The notes: generated by a model not told the origin, from the sequence alone. A DNA stretch of 64,000 nt from Arachidicoccus ginsenosidivorans (GCF_007971385.1 NZ_CP042434.1:3782001-3846000), one strand, 5' to 3'; shown: positions 20,589-32,175, numbered from the stretch's first letter. Made by a program: numbers and translations.

Positions 20589-21707
20589 ATGATACAAAAA
20601 AGAAAAATCAATTTAAAAGCCGGACACTTAAAAAGATGGGGTAAATCCTTAATGGTGGTCATGCTGGCTGCGTTGGTCATCTCATCCTGCAATAAGGATG
20701 ATCAAAAAATTACCGCGCCAAAGGGGCCTTATGCTAATGGGTTCTTTATCTTAAATGAAGGTTGGTATGGTAAGGAGCCCGGTAGTGTTAATTTTTACGC
20801 ATACGGTGCAGATACGCTGCAGCAGCGCGCTTTTGGCACTGCCAATCAGGGCAGTGCCCCAACAACCACTTCGGCTACTTTGGAAGATGGCGTGCTGATC
20901 GGTGACAGGCTATTTCTGATATCAAAAGCGGGCGGTCCGATTACAGTGGCAGATGCTGCAACCCTAAAACAGGTGGGACAGATTACCCTGGAAGGTTCGG
21001 ATTTTAGGTCCATGGCCGCCTTAAATAGCCAGACGGCTGTTGTAAGCAGCGGTAGTAAGATCTACTCCGTTGACTTAAATGCCTTAACTGTTAGCCAGGA
21101 TCCAGTTTTTACAGGTAGTAATATTAAAAAACTATTTGTCAGCGGTGAATATCTGCTAGCCAGTGATAATGGCGGTGTAGATATCATTAAAATAAGTGAC
21201 TGGAGTTTAGTCTCCCATTTTGACGGGCCTACGGAAGGTTATGTTACCACCCCAGATGGTAAAATTTATGGTGCTGGTGGCAATTTTCTGGTCAGTATCA
21301 ATGCGGCAAACCAGGATACCACGCAAATTAAATTAAACCAGCCGATCTGGGTGAATAATTATACCTATAACCCGCCATGTCTGGTCAGCTCTTCCAAAGA
21401 AAATGCAGTGTTTTATATTGCCACGCCAACTTCAGGTTATGGCAGTAATACCATTTATAAATACATTAAGGGAGATGTCAGTTCCCTAAATACGCCTTTT
21501 ATTACCTTACCGGCTGGGGAAAGTTTTTATAATACTGGTCTGGCCTATGACAAGCAAAATGATCAGATCGTAACCTGGTCTATTACCGGATATACAGAAT
21601 CAGACAGTAATTTTCTGCGTTTTTATAATGCAGCCACTGGTGAATTGGTCAAATCCATTAAGTATGGCCATATTTATTTCCCGGCAAATATTGTCTTCTA
21701 CCCTTAA
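20589..21707 (+). CDS. Second beta-propeller lipoprotein, BtuG-like (DUF5074 type)
   Basis: A 372-residue lipoprotein; lipobox VISSC places the lipid Cys at residue 34, after a positively charged 20-residue lead. Propeller repeats include GFFILNEGWYGKEPGSVNFY at the N-terminus, a start shared with the first propeller (DFYLLNEGNMGSNHASLDYF), and IYSVDLNALTV. It is therefore a divergent paralogue of the gene at 18469 in the same operon. It may bind a different corrinoid or act as an extra capture protein. The operon ends at the inverted repeat at 21761-21822. Confidence 0.75.
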   Translation: MIQKRKINLKAGHLKRWGKSLMVVMLAALVISSCNKDDQKITAPKGPYANGFFILNEGWYGKEPGSVNFYAYGADTLQQRAFGTANQGSAPTTTSATLEDGVLIGDRLFLISKAGGPITVADAATLKQVGQITLEGSDFRSMAALNSQTAVVSSGSKIYSVDLNALTVSQDPVFTGSNIKKLFVSGEYLLASDNGGVDIIKISDWSLVSHFDGPTEGYVTTPDGKIYGAGGNFLVSINAANQDTTQIKLNQPIWVNNYTYNPPCLVSSSKENAVFYIATPTSGYGSNTIYKYIKGDVSSLNTPFITLPAGESFYNTGLAYDKQNDQIVTWSITGYTESDSNFLRFYNAATGELVKSIKYGHIYFPANIVFYP

Positions 21708-21760
21708 GTCATCGTCATCGTCTTTGTCTTAGCTATACAAGATTCAGCCTGACAAAATAC

Positions 21761-21822
21761 ATAAAGCCTAATGGTTGGTGAATAGAGCTATGTTAGTTCA
21801 ATTTACAGCCATTAGGCTTTAT
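21761..21822. terminator. Bidirectional terminator-like inverted repeat
   Basis: Perfect 14-bp arms ATAAAGCCTAATGG (21761-21774) and CCATTAGGCTTTAT (21809-21822) with a 34-base loop. It lies between the convergent B12 operon and DUF1990 gene and overlaps the last codons of the latter. The long loop is unusual for a terminator. Confidence 0.6.
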
Positions 21823-22459
21823 TGCAGGCTTTCTGAAAAGATTTTAGCCCATTTTGCAGTGCTGCCCTGGTGCAATAGGCCTGATACGGCAAAGAAAAAA
21901 CAGGTGCCAGTAATCTGGCAAACCAGGTGGCGGGGGTTGAATATGTTTGTATTTTGAAGATAAGGGAACCCGTAGTCAATTGCTCGACAGTAAAAACGGA
22001 AATGCCCTTTTCAACGTGACCCTGCAGGGTTTCATAGGCAAATCCTCTTTTGTGGGGTTCATCGATAAGTTGGCTGACTTTAACAGCGCAGATGATTTTT
22101 AAGGGGGCACGACTGAACGGGGGAAAATTAATCTGCTGCAAAATGATATCGCCAGCTTTAATCTTTCTGCCTTCAACCTGCCATTGAGTGGCTGGCAGCA
22201 GGATGTTTTCTGGGAATATATGATAATCAAATAGCCATTCAAGTTGTATATCTTGAATGGCTATTTGATTATCCCTTAATTTGCTTTTTTGATTTTCTGG
22301 TTGGTTGTCTGTTTGATTGTCAGAAGTGTTTTCTGAAAGTATGGTCACAGAAACTTTTTCCTTCAATGCTTCATGGCGACAGGCCAGCACCTGCTTTTGT
22401 TTAAATTTTTCTAAAAGCACACCAAACCGCCTTTGCTGGCTGAGACAAAACAGTTTCAT
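21812..22459 (-). CDS. DUF1990 family protein with a hairpin-bearing insert
   Basis: A 215-residue protein whose C-terminal half shows the DUF1990 pattern (GFAYETLQGHVEKGISVFTVE, IQTYSTPATWFARLLAP). These are small ligand-binding folds of unknown role, related to START/SRPBCC proteins. The middle contains a low-complexity stretch rich in DNQ (about residues 47-69) and the DNA here carries a perfect 22-bp inverted repeat (22222-22273). It begins 19 bp after the alcohol dehydrogenase stop on the same strand, so they may be cotranscribed. Confidence 0.75.
   Translation of the reverse strand: MKLFCLSQQRRFGVLLEKFKQKQVLACRHEALKEKVSVTILSENTSDNQTDNQPENQKSKLRDNQIAIQDIQLEWLFDYHIFPENILLPATQWQVEGRKIKAGDIILQQINFPPFSRAPLKIICAVKVSQLIDEPHKRGFAYETLQGHVEKGISVFTVEQLTTGSLIFKIQTYSTPATWFARLLAPVFSLPYQAYCTRAALQNGLKSFQKACNKA
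22222..22273. repeat. Perfect 22-bp inverted repeat inside a coding sequence
   Basis: Left arm 22222-22243 (starts GATAATCAAATAGCC), loop TTGTATAT 22244-22251, right arm 22252-22273 (ends GCTATTTGATTATC). All 22 positions pair. It lies within the DUF1990 gene, so it is translated. Confidence 0.95.
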
Positions 22460-22477
22460 AAGCGGATACTTTTTAGC

Positions 22478-23514
22478 TTAAAGCGTGGCCATATCTATGA
22501 CAAACCGGTAGCGTACATCGCTATTCAGTACTCTTTCGTAGGCCTCATTAACATAATTGATGTTTATGACTTCCACATCTGAAGTGATATTATGTGCCGC
22601 ACAAAAATCCAGCATTTCCTGAGTCTCCGGGATACCGCCGATGGAAGATCCGGTAATCGCTCTATTGAAGGGAATGCCTTTTAGGGTTAATCCACCTGGA
22701 GGCAAACCAACGCAAATATGAACACCATTATCTTTCAGCAGGGACATGTACCAGTCATAATCATGCGGTGCAGAAACCGTGTCGATAATAAAATCAAAAT
22801 AACGCTTGAGCGGTGCCACCTGATCATTTTCGCGGGTATTGCAAAATTTATGTGCACCCAGTCTTTTCGCATCCTCTTTTTTGCTTTCTGAACGGCTCAG
22901 TAGTGTGACTTCCGCGCCCAGGGCAACAGCAAATTTAACCGCCATATGACCCAATCCGCCCAGACCTAAAACAGCCACTTTATGGCCTTTGCCAATACCC
23001 CATTTTTTAATGGGGAGTAAGTCGTAATGCCTGCACAAAGTAGTGGTGCGACACCTTTCAGGTCAAGTTTTTCTGAAACATGTACCACAAAATCTTTATT
23101 GCAGACTATTTTATTGGAGTAGCCTCCATACGTAGGGGTTTTCTTGTCTCTTTCTAATCCATTGTAAGTCCAGACAGTTTCACCTTTTTCACAAAACTGT
23201 TCATGACCGCTCTTGCAACTCGGGCACTCGTGGCAACTGTCTACCATACAGCCAATACCAACTAGTTCGCCTACTTTAAAATTACGGGCGTTCTCACCCA
23301 AACTGACCACGCGGCCAACGATTTCATGGCCGGGCACCATGGGGAAGATCCCGGGGCGCCACTCGCTTCTTACCTGATGAATATCCGAGTGACAGATGCC
23401 ACAAAATAAAATATCAATTTCAACATCATCGGCCCCGACATTTCTGCGTTCAAAGTTCCAGGGGCCAAGTGGATCCTTTTCATTGTGTGCAGCGTAACCT
23501 TTAACGGGTATCAT
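22478..23514 (-). CDS. NAD(P)-dependent zinc alcohol dehydrogenase (one-base frameshift)
   Basis: Medium-chain dehydrogenase of the YahK/cinnamyl-alcohol dehydrogenase group, about 345 residues. It shows the catalytic-zinc motif CGICHSDIH, GHEIVGRV, the structural-zinc cysteines (CHECPSCKSGHEQFC) and the cofactor motif LGLGGLGHMAVK. As read, the frame breaks after TTYSPLKN; one more base in the T6 run at 23003-23008 gives TYSPLKKWGIGKGHKVAVLG and joins both parts. It reduces aldehydes with NADPH in relatives; the physiological substrate is unknown. Confidence 0.9.
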
Positions 23515-23542
23515 GATTTTAATTTTTTTTAATGTCTAATAA

Positions 23543-25276
23543 TTAATCCAGCAAAGCCTGCATCTGGGCATGGACAAAATCCATCAGTTTTTTGATATGG
23601 GCAGGAGACAGGTCAAATTTGAGACCTGCAGCTTCATAGAGTTCAGGAAGCGTTTTTGTGCCACCCAGGCTTAAGGCTTTGATATAGTTATCGAGCGCCT
23701 GTTTAGGGTTTTGCTGGTATTGCATCCACATGCCAATAGCACCTAACTGTGCGATCCCGTATTCAATATAATAAAAAGGTACCTCAAATAGGTGTAACTG
23801 GCGTTGCCAACTGGTCGCACGAAAATCTTCCAGCCCTTGTTGATTAACGACTGGCGAAGAAAAGTCATTTAATATTTTCAACCAGTTTTCTTCTCGCTCA
23901 GCCAATGTATGCGTAGGGTTTTCATAAACCCAGTGCTGAAATTTATCGATAATGGCGATCCAGGGGAAAATGGTAATGACTCTTTCCAATTGATGGATCT
24001 TGGCCCGGCGTAACTCTTCGCTGTCTTTAAAATATACATCCCAGTGATCCATACTAAGTAATTCCATGGACATGGAGGCGACCTCGGCAATTTCCATCGG
24101 ATATTCCTTAAATGCGCTGAGCGGCAAGGGGTGCGCCAAAAACGAATGAATGGCATGACCGCCTTCATGCACAATGGTGGTTACATCACTCATCTGGCCG
24201 GCTGCATTCATAAAGATAAAAGGTGCACCGCTTTCAGATAATGGACAGTTGTATCCACCGGGCGCCTTGCCCTTTCTGCTTTCCAGATCGAAATGTTTTA
24301 ATTCATCCATTTTTCTTAGACAATCTGCAAAAAAAGGATTCAGGGCTTCAAAGCAGGCTTCCGTTTTTTTGAGCAGATCTTTTCCATCCTTAAAAGGATG
24401 TAAGGGTTCGGTACCGGCAGGTTCTGCCTCCAGATCCCAGGGCCGCAGATCATCTAACCCTAACTTTTTCTTTTTATACTGATTGATCTGGTCCACCAGT
24501 GGTAGTACATGAAGTTTAACTGCTTCATGAAACTGAAAACATGCATCCTTTGTATAATCAAAGCGGCCTAGTTCAGCAAATTTGTAATCGCGGTAATTTT
24601 CAAAACCGGCATTTAGGGCAATTTGCTGTCTTTTTTGGATTAGTTCGCTATATAAGTTATTGAAAGCATCTTTGTCCTGTAGCCTCCTGCTTTGTACTTT
24701 CATATACACATCCCGTCTGAGATCTCGATCTGGGTTTTCCAAAAACTTAGCGGCTTGTTGCAGGGTATATTCCTGTCCTTTTACCTCTACGGTCATCTTA
24801 CCGGCAATGGTGCCGTATTGCTGTTGCAGGACGCTTAGGTCTGCCTGGATCTGTATATTTTCAGGACGGAAAAGTTCAATGCTTCTGCGAACACTTCTTA
24901 GATAAGTATGATAAAGTGTTTGATCCAACTGATTTACAAACGGAGACTGAATCAGCTTTTTATTCAACAGGTCGGAATAAGGCTGTAATTTGGGCTGAAT
25001 TTCCATACAAAAATAAGTAAAGGCATCTTCCAATTCCTTATTGGTTGTATCGCAGGTCATTTTGATTTGACGCCAACAGGCATCTTCACTAACCACGGCT
25101 TCCAGTTCACTTAAATCTTTTAGCCACCCTTCTAGAGCTACTTTGCTATTAACCACGCGCTCTGTCAGTTCTTTAAAAAAGGGTTCCAGCGTATCCCAGG
25201 TGGTCACCGTAAAATCCTTAGGTAAATAATGTCTGGGTAATTTCTGGATATCCGCAGTTGGTAGCGCATTTGCCAT
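23543..25276 (-). CDS. M3-family oligoendopeptidase (PepF-like)
   Basis: Zinc metallopeptidase of 577 residues that cleaves short peptides in the cytoplasm; no signal peptide. The HExxH motif is HEGGHAIHSF (His370, Glu371, His374), followed by the third-ligand region MEIAEVASMSMELLS. Length and motifs match bacterial M3 oligoendopeptidases. It lies 28 bp upstream of the alcohol dehydrogenase on the same strand. Confidence 0.93.
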   Translation of the reverse strand: MANALPTADIQKLPRHYLPKDFTVTTWDTLEPFFKELTERVVNSKVALEGWLKDLSELEAVVSEDACWRQIKMTCDTTNKELEDAFTYFCMEIQPKLQPYSDLLNKKLIQSPFVNQLDQTLYHTYLRSVRRSIELFRPENIQIQADLSVLQQQYGTIAGKMTVEVKGQEYTLQQAAKFLENPDRDLRRDVYMKVQSRRLQDKDAFNNLYSELIQKRQQIALNAGFENYRDYKFAELGRFDYTKDACFQFHEAVKLHVLPLVDQINQYKKKKLGLDDLRPWDLEAEPAGTEPLHPFKDGKDLLKKTEACFEALNPFFADCLRKMDELKHFDLESRKGKAPGGYNCPLSESGAPFIFMNAAGQMSDVTTIVHEGGHAIHSFLAHPLPLSAFKEYPMEIAEVASMSMELLSMDHWDVYFKDSEELRRAKIHQLERVITIFPWIAIIDKFQHWVYENPTHTLAEREENWLKILNDFSSPVVNQQGLEDFRATSWQRQLHLFEVPFYYIEYGIAQLGAIGMWMQYQQNPKQALDNYIKALSLGGTKTLPELYEAAGLKFDLSPAHIKKLMDFVHAQMQALLD

Positions 25277-25386
25277 ATATAAAACGTTTTAAATTGTTAC
25301 AAATTTATTTAAATATGCTTCTAATTGAAAATCAATCATTCATATTTAATTTTTCTAAAATCCTTTGTCAAAAATACCACAAAAAA

Positions 25387-25422
25387 AGCGCAAGGAAAAG
25401 GTTTTAACCTTTTGCTTACGCT
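25387..25422 (-). terminator. Terminator of the DUF5606 gene
   Basis: Hairpin built on AAGCG...AAAAGG/CCTTTT...CGCTT; on the minus strand it is followed by a T7 run (25381-25387 complement). It lies 62 bp after the DUF5606 stop. Confidence 0.8.
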
Positions 25423-25484
25423 TGGGGAAATATTTCTTAGCAAATATCTAATTGCCTGCCGGCATTTTCAGATGCTGCTATTGT

Positions 25485-26090
25485 TTACTTTGCTTCTTTC
25501 GTTTCTTTCTTCTTAGGTGCCGCCTTTTTCTTAGGTTTGGCAGGTGCTTCTTTTGCCGCCTCTGTTACCGCTGCAGTGTCTTCTTTTGTTTTCTTTGCCG
25601 CCGCTTTTTTAGGTGTTTTAGTTTTTTGTTCTTGCGTAGGCGCTTGCTGCTCAGTGGCTGGTGCAGGAGCACTTTCAACTTCTTCAACAACTGCATCAGT
25701 AGACGACTGCTCGCTTTCCAGGCTGATCTTGTTGTCTACCAGAATATTATACCAACGAACCATTTTTTTCAAGTCACTGGTATAGACTCTTTCAAAATCC
25801 ATATCTGGGTATACTTCCGCAAAATAAGCTTTGACAGCAGCAATATCTTTATAATCTGGAATGGGTCTGCCGGCTGCCTGCATGGATCTGAACACTTCGA
25901 TCAAATTGACATTTTCACGGATCGTGTATACTTCAATGCTTTCCAAATGGGAAAAATGGTGGCTCCTGGAAGAGGCAAATTTAGTGGTTTTATCTTCCAA
26001 AGAACGTACGATGGCGCCATCTGCCTTACTGCCGATTAATTCAAAAAGGCCGCCAAGCCCGGTGACGGAAATAATCTTGTTGTATTCCAT
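25485..26090 (-). CDS. DUF5606 domain protein with Lys/Ala-rich tail
   Basis: A 201-residue protein. The N-terminal 130 residues match the DUF5606 pattern (SVTGLGGLFELIGSKADGAIVRSLED, MVRWYNIL), a Bacteroidota family of unknown function. The C-terminal 70 residues are low-complexity, rich in Ala, Lys, Glu and Pro (PKKAAAKKTK, KPKKKAAPKKKE), like histone-H1-type tails, and probably disordered and nucleic-acid or surface binding (inference). No signal peptide. It has its own terminator. Confidence 0.85.
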   Translation of the reverse strand: MEYNKIISVTGLGGLFELIGSKADGAIVRSLEDKTTKFASSRSHHFSHLESIEVYTIRENVNLIEVFRSMQAAGRPIPDYKDIAAVKAYFAEVYPDMDFERVYTSDLKKMVRWYNILVDNKISLESEQSSTDAVVEEVESAPAPATEQQAPTQEQKTKTPKKAAAKKTKEDTAAVTEAAKEAPAKPKKKAAPKKKETKEAK

Positions 26091-26370
26091 TTGATAGTTT
26101 GATTTAAGGCTGCGAAAATACTTAAGTGCGCCAAGAAAGCCAAATTTGAAAAGAGATGCTATTGAAGTGTTTGTAATATGTTGATTATCAATTCTAAAAT
26201 CTAGTCATTTCGCCATAGGCTTTTATCAAAAATTTGCAGACCGTCAAAATGCAGTGTATACTGGTATTTTTTATCCAGTCAAGGTAGCTAAAATGGCTTT
26301 AAGAGTCGTAAATTTTAATTAACATTGCCTTGCTAAACACCCAGATAAATTATTTATACAGTAGTAGATT

Positions 26371-28479
26371 ATGTATACGCCAGATCAGATAAAAACCTTA
26401 CAAGCCCAGAGTGCCAACTTCTTACAAGCTGCCACAACCATTACAGATAATGAATTAGATGCGCTCAGACGTGTATTACGTTTTCATGAGTACAGATATT
26501 ATGTAGCCGATAATCCACTGATATCGGATGAAGAATATGACCGGTTGTATAAAAAGCTGGAAGCCTATGAAGCGGCCCGTCCAGACCTGATCACTTCCGA
26601 TTCCCCCACGCAGCGTGTCGGAGCGAATCTAACCGGGCAATTTGAGACAATACGCCACCTGGTGCCTATGCTGTCCCTTGAAAACTCATACAATGCCGCC
26701 GATTTGGTGGATTGGGACAAAAAAGTGCAGGAAGCCAGTAAAGGTGGGCACCTGCGTTACTCAGTAGAACCTAAATTTGACGGTGCCAGCATTTCTTTAT
26801 TGTACGAAGACGATCAGCTGATAAGAGCTGTCACCAGAGGGGATGGGATTGAAGGCGAAGACGTAACGGCCAATATACGCCAGATCCGATCCGTTCCGCT
26901 AAGTGCTCCTTTTGCAACCTACGGCATACAGCAAATAGAAATCAGGGGTGAAGTCATGATGAGTAAAGTCTCTTTTCAAAAATTCAATGATAAACAGACG
27001 GAAGCTGGTTTGCAAGTGCTGGCCAATCCACGCAATGCGGCCAGCGGGAGCCTGCGCTTAAAAGATCCGGCTGCTGTCAGGCATAGGGGACTAGACGCCT
27101 TTTTATATCATATCAGCAGTGTCGTACTGATAGAAGGTAAAAAGCCTACACAGCTGCTGGATACCCATAGTGGTAATTTGGCATTGCTTTGGAAGTGTGG
27201 ACTCAGATCTCCAACCAAAGAAAGCGAAATCTTTGACACCATGGACGCCGTCATCTCCCATGTAGGCGATTTTGAAGCCATGCGTGACAGTCTGCCCTAT
27301 GAAATTGATGGTATGGTCATCAAAGTTGACAGCATTGCGCTGCAAGAAGCATTAGGTATGACCTCTCATCATCCCAGATGGGCCATGGCCTATAAGTTTA
27401 AAGCCCGCCAGGCAACCTCCACCATTGAAACAGTGGAGTTTCAGGTGGGCCGAACTGGCGCCATTACCCCTGTGGCAAAGATAACACCTGTGGCGCTGGG
27501 TGGTGTGACAATAAGTTCCATCTCTTTATTTAATGAGGATATTATTAAGGAAAAGGAGCTGCGCATAGGGGATCAGGTGCTGGTAGAAAGGGCAGGGGAT
27601 GTGATCCCTAATATTGTCAAAGCTTTGACCGAACTGCGAAAGGGAACGGAGACCCCCATTGTATTCCCTGAAAATTGTCCAGTCTGTCAGGCGCCACTCC
27701 ATAAACCAGAGGGAGAAAGCGTCTGGCGCTGTATTAATCCTTACTGTGAGGCGCAGGTCGTGGAAAGAATGATTCATTTTGTCAGTAAAGATGCCATGGA
27801 TATACGTTCATTTGGAGAAGCAAATGTGCGCAAATTTTATAAGCTTGGTTTTCTAAAAGACATTCCTGGAATCTATTCGCTCGATCTGGAACGTATCGCT
27901 CAATTGGAAGGCTTTGGGAAAAGATCACTGGAAAACCTGGTCTCGGCAATAGAAAAAAGTAAAACGCAGCCCTTATACAGACTTATTTTTGGATTGGGTA
28001 TCAGATTCGTGGGAGAAACTACCGCTAAAGTGCTGGCAAAAAAAGTGGCGGCACTCTGGGAATTGAAAGATTTTTCCCAGGAGGACTTAATGGAACTGGA
28101 AGATATCGGTCCTAAAGTGGCGGGCAGCATCTATGAATTTTTCCAGGCGCCCGAGAGTATAGCTCTTTTACAACGACTGGAAGCTGAGGGACTTAATTTT
28201 AAAGGGCAGAAAACGACGCTTCAGCAGGAAGGAACAAGTCCTTTTGAAGGCCTTACTTTTCTGTTTACAGGTACACTGGAACATCTCAAAAGAAATGATG
28301 CGGAGGCTATGGTCGAGGCCAAAGGTGGTAAAATCTTAAGTGGCGTATCAGCAAAACTCAATTACCTGGTAGCAGGTGCAGCGGCTGGTAGTAAACTGGA
28401 AAAAGCCAAAAAGCTCAATACAGTGAATATTATATCCGAACAAGAATTTATCACCATGGTGAATGAACCGCGACCTTAG
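26371..28479 (+). CDS. ligA: NAD-dependent DNA ligase
   Basis: Seals nicks in DNA using NAD, essential in replication and repair. The 702-residue product is full length: Ia domain (YRYYVADNPLISDEEYD), adenylation domain with active-site Lys135 in EPKFDGAS, OB fold, zinc finger (CPVCQAPL...CINPYC), helix-hairpin-helix region (GFGKRSLENL, IGPKVAGSI) and C-terminal BRCT domain (FEGLTFLFTGTL). No frame problem. The Rossmann-fold gene follows after 32 bp. Confidence 0.98.
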   Translation: MYTPDQIKTLQAQSANFLQAATTITDNELDALRRVLRFHEYRYYVADNPLISDEEYDRLYKKLEAYEAARPDLITSDSPTQRVGANLTGQFETIRHLVPMLSLENSYNAADLVDWDKKVQEASKGGHLRYSVEPKFDGASISLLYEDDQLIRAVTRGDGIEGEDVTANIRQIRSVPLSAPFATYGIQQIEIRGEVMMSKVSFQKFNDKQTEAGLQVLANPRNAASGSLRLKDPAAVRHRGLDAFLYHISSVVLIEGKKPTQLLDTHSGNLALLWKCGLRSPTKESEIFDTMDAVISHVGDFEAMRDSLPYEIDGMVIKVDSIALQEALGMTSHHPRWAMAYKFKARQATSTIETVEFQVGRTGAITPVAKITPVALGGVTISSISLFNEDIIKEKELRIGDQVLVERAGDVIPNIVKALTELRKGTETPIVFPENCPVCQAPLHKPEGESVWRCINPYCEAQVVERMIHFVSKDAMDIRSFGEANVRKFYKLGFLKDIPGIYSLDLERIAQLEGFGKRSLENLVSAIEKSKTQPLYRLIFGLGIRFVGETTAKVLAKKVAALWELKDFSQEDLMELEDIGPKVAGSIYEFFQAPESIALLQRLEAEGLNFKGQKTTLQQEGTSPFEGLTFLFTGTLEHLKRNDAEAMVEAKGGKILSGVSAKLNYLVAGAAAGSKLEKAKKLNTVNIISEQEFITMVNEPRP

Positions 28480-28511
28480 TTTTTTAAGAATTTGCACTAA
28501 ATAAAAAATAT

Positions 28512-29204
28512 ATGACAACAGACATTTCTCTGCCCAAGGCCCCCATACGAGCTATTATCACAGGTGCGACCGGCATGGTAGGAGAAGGGGTGTTAAGGGC
28601 TTGTCTGGTAAGGGAAGATGTTGAGGCTGTACTGGTCATTACCAGGCGCTCCTGCAAAATAACGCACCCAAAACTCAAAGAAATAATCCATCAGGATTTT
28701 TTTGATTTGTCCAAGATTGCGGGTGAGCTGGATGGATACAATGCCTGTTATTTTTGTTTGGGTGTGACTTCTTTGGGAAAAACTGAAGCCAGCTATAAAA
28801 AATTGACCTATGATTTAACCATGGCGTTTGCAAAGACGCTCTGTTTAATCAACCAGCAGCTGTGTTTTTGTTATATATCCGGCAAAGGAACAGACCGCAC
28901 AGAAAAGGGTGCCATTATGTGGGCCCGTGTCAAAGGCAAGACAGAAAATGCACTTGACCGGCTGCCATTTAAAAAAGTAGGTTGTTTCAGGCCAAGTTTT
29001 ATCCGTCCTACACCTGGTAATCAACACACACTTGGATTTTATAAATATTTTAGTTGGCTGTTTCCTTTGCTACGCGTATGTTTTCCAGGCTCCTTTTGCC
29101 GGTTGGAAGAACTTAGCCAGGCCATGATCAGCTGCGTTTATCAACCCCTTGACAGAATCGTCTATGAAGTAAGTGATATAAGAAAGGCCGCTGCTGCCAA
29201 ATAA
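28512..29204 (+). CDS. NAD(P)-binding Rossmann-fold protein, epimerase/TIP30-like
   Basis: A 230-residue atypical short-chain dehydrogenase. The nucleotide motif is ITGATGMVGEGVL (residues 16-28), with CFCYISGKGTDRTE in the position of the catalytic Ser region. It resembles small oxidoreductase HTATIP2 (TIP30)-like proteins. The classical YxxxK is not evident, so it may bind cofactor without standard SDR chemistry. Function unknown. Confidence 0.75.
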   Translation: MTTDISLPKAPIRAIITGATGMVGEGVLRACLVREDVEAVLVITRRSCKITHPKLKEIIHQDFFDLSKIAGELDGYNACYFCLGVTSLGKTEASYKKLTYDLTMAFAKTLCLINQQLCFCYISGKGTDRTEKGAIMWARVKGKTENALDRLPFKKVGCFRPSFIRPTPGNQHTLGFYKYFSWLFPLLRVCFPGSFCRLEELSQAMISCVYQPLDRIVYEVSDIRKAAAAK

Positions 29205-29311
29205 ACTGACAAATCATGCCATGCATGAAGCGATAAGCAGCTCAATGGGATTTCGGGGAGCGCTCTTTGAACAGTGATCTGCCTCGGTTGTTATTTATTT
29301 TAATTTAATTA

Positions 29312-30451
29312 TTATCTTGCCCGATCCCTGTCTTTTTCATCCTTTTGATTGTCCAGTTTTTTCTTTTCCGCTAAAGGCATGGCCCCCGTGGCTGCTGCAG
29401 TATCGCTGTGTTTTATAGCGCCTTTTTTATTGTTTTGTCTGCTGCCCGAACCGTATTCAAATTTATAAATTTGGCAGAGTAGTAGAAAATAGGCGATCAT
29501 CAAGGGGCCGAATATAAGTCCCATGAGTCCAAATAGCTGCAGACCCAAAATGACCCCAAAAACGGTTATCAAAGGGTGGACATCACCAAATTTTTTCATC
29601 AGGGCGAAGCGCAGGACATTGTCGCTGTTGGACACAACAATCCCGCAATAGGCCAATAACCCAAGTCCCATACCAATTTCTCCACCTGCCATTGTAATGA
29701 TACAGATTGGTACCCAGACGATCATGGTGCCTACAACGGGTATAATGGAGGCAGCGCCGGTTAAAAGTCCCCAGAATATAAATTCCTTGATCCCAAATAT
29801 CCAATAACCCAAGATCGCAAGTAAGGCTTGGCATACGGCTAGTACAGGAATGCCGATTGCATTGGATACCACCATATTTCTGGTTTCCTGCCAGAGCGTA
29901 GACTTATTTTGCTGGCTGAGTGGCAAAAAGGATTCAAGCTTTTCTTCCATCTTTCTGCCGCCCATGAGCATAAAATAAAAGATGAAAAAGGCGACTGCCA
30001 GATTGGAAACAACTGAGGCCGTGGCATTGAGGATTTTGGGAATATAAGCCGCCAGTTTTTTGAAGTTTTCAAGGATCGTCTCATTGGAGACATTCAGAGA
30101 GGGAAAATGGTTTTTGACCAGATCCAGGGTATGTGTCAGCTTACCGGTAATAGTCGGCGCCTGTTCTATGGCCTGATTGATCCTTGGAATCAATACTTTA
30201 ATAAGCGAAAATATCGGCAAAACCACTAATATAATACTGCCCAGGATTAAAACCAGGGCTGCGGCCCATTTTTTCCAGTGCTTTTGCTCAATGAGTTTAT
30301 AATACCAGCTTCTGTACAGTACATATAAGGTAATGGCGCCGAAGAAGCCCGGCAGAAAATATTTCAGCTGTACAATGATCTCAATACCGATAAAGGTAAT
30401 CAGGATCAACAGTACAACCTGCTTGATCAGATTTGTACTTATCTTTTCCAT
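29312..30451 (-). CDS. AI-2E family (PerM/YdiK) membrane transporter
   Basis: A 379-residue polytopic membrane protein with about seven to eight segments, including paired helices at the N-terminus (VVLLILITFIGIEIIVQ) and LGYWIFGIKEFIFWGLLTG and FGVILGLQLFGLMGLIFGPL in the family core. Relatives export the autoinducer AI-2 or exchange ions; the substrate here is unknown. The C-terminal 45 residues are charged and probably cytoplasmic. Divergent from eno. Confidence 0.88.
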   Translation of the reverse strand: MEKISTNLIKQVVLLILITFIGIEIIVQLKYFLPGFFGAITLYVLYRSWYYKLIEQKHWKKWAAALVLILGSIILVVLPIFSLIKVLIPRINQAIEQAPTITGKLTHTLDLVKNHFPSLNVSNETILENFKKLAAYIPKILNATASVVSNLAVAFFIFYFMLMGGRKMEEKLESFLPLSQQNKSTLWQETRNMVVSNAIGIPVLAVCQALLAILGYWIFGIKEFIFWGLLTGAASIIPVVGTMIVWVPICIITMAGGEIGMGLGLLAYCGIVVSNSDNVLRFALMKKFGDVHPLITVFGVILGLQLFGLMGLIFGPLMIAYFLLLCQIYKFEYGSGSRQNNKKGAIKHSDTAAATGAMPLAEKKKLDNQKDEKDRDRAR

Positions 30452-32103
<1,652 letters not shown>

Positions 32104-32128
32104 TTCTAGCGAAATATTTAATATCTTT

Positions 32129-32175
32129 AAACCCGGCGGGTGTTTTTAAAACAAACCCTGCCGGGTTTTTTTTTT
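32129..32175 (+). terminator. Terminator of eno
   Basis: Outer stem AACCCGGC / GCCGGGTT with an inner GGGTGTTT/AAACAAACCC stem and a run of ten T residues. Confidence 0.92.
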
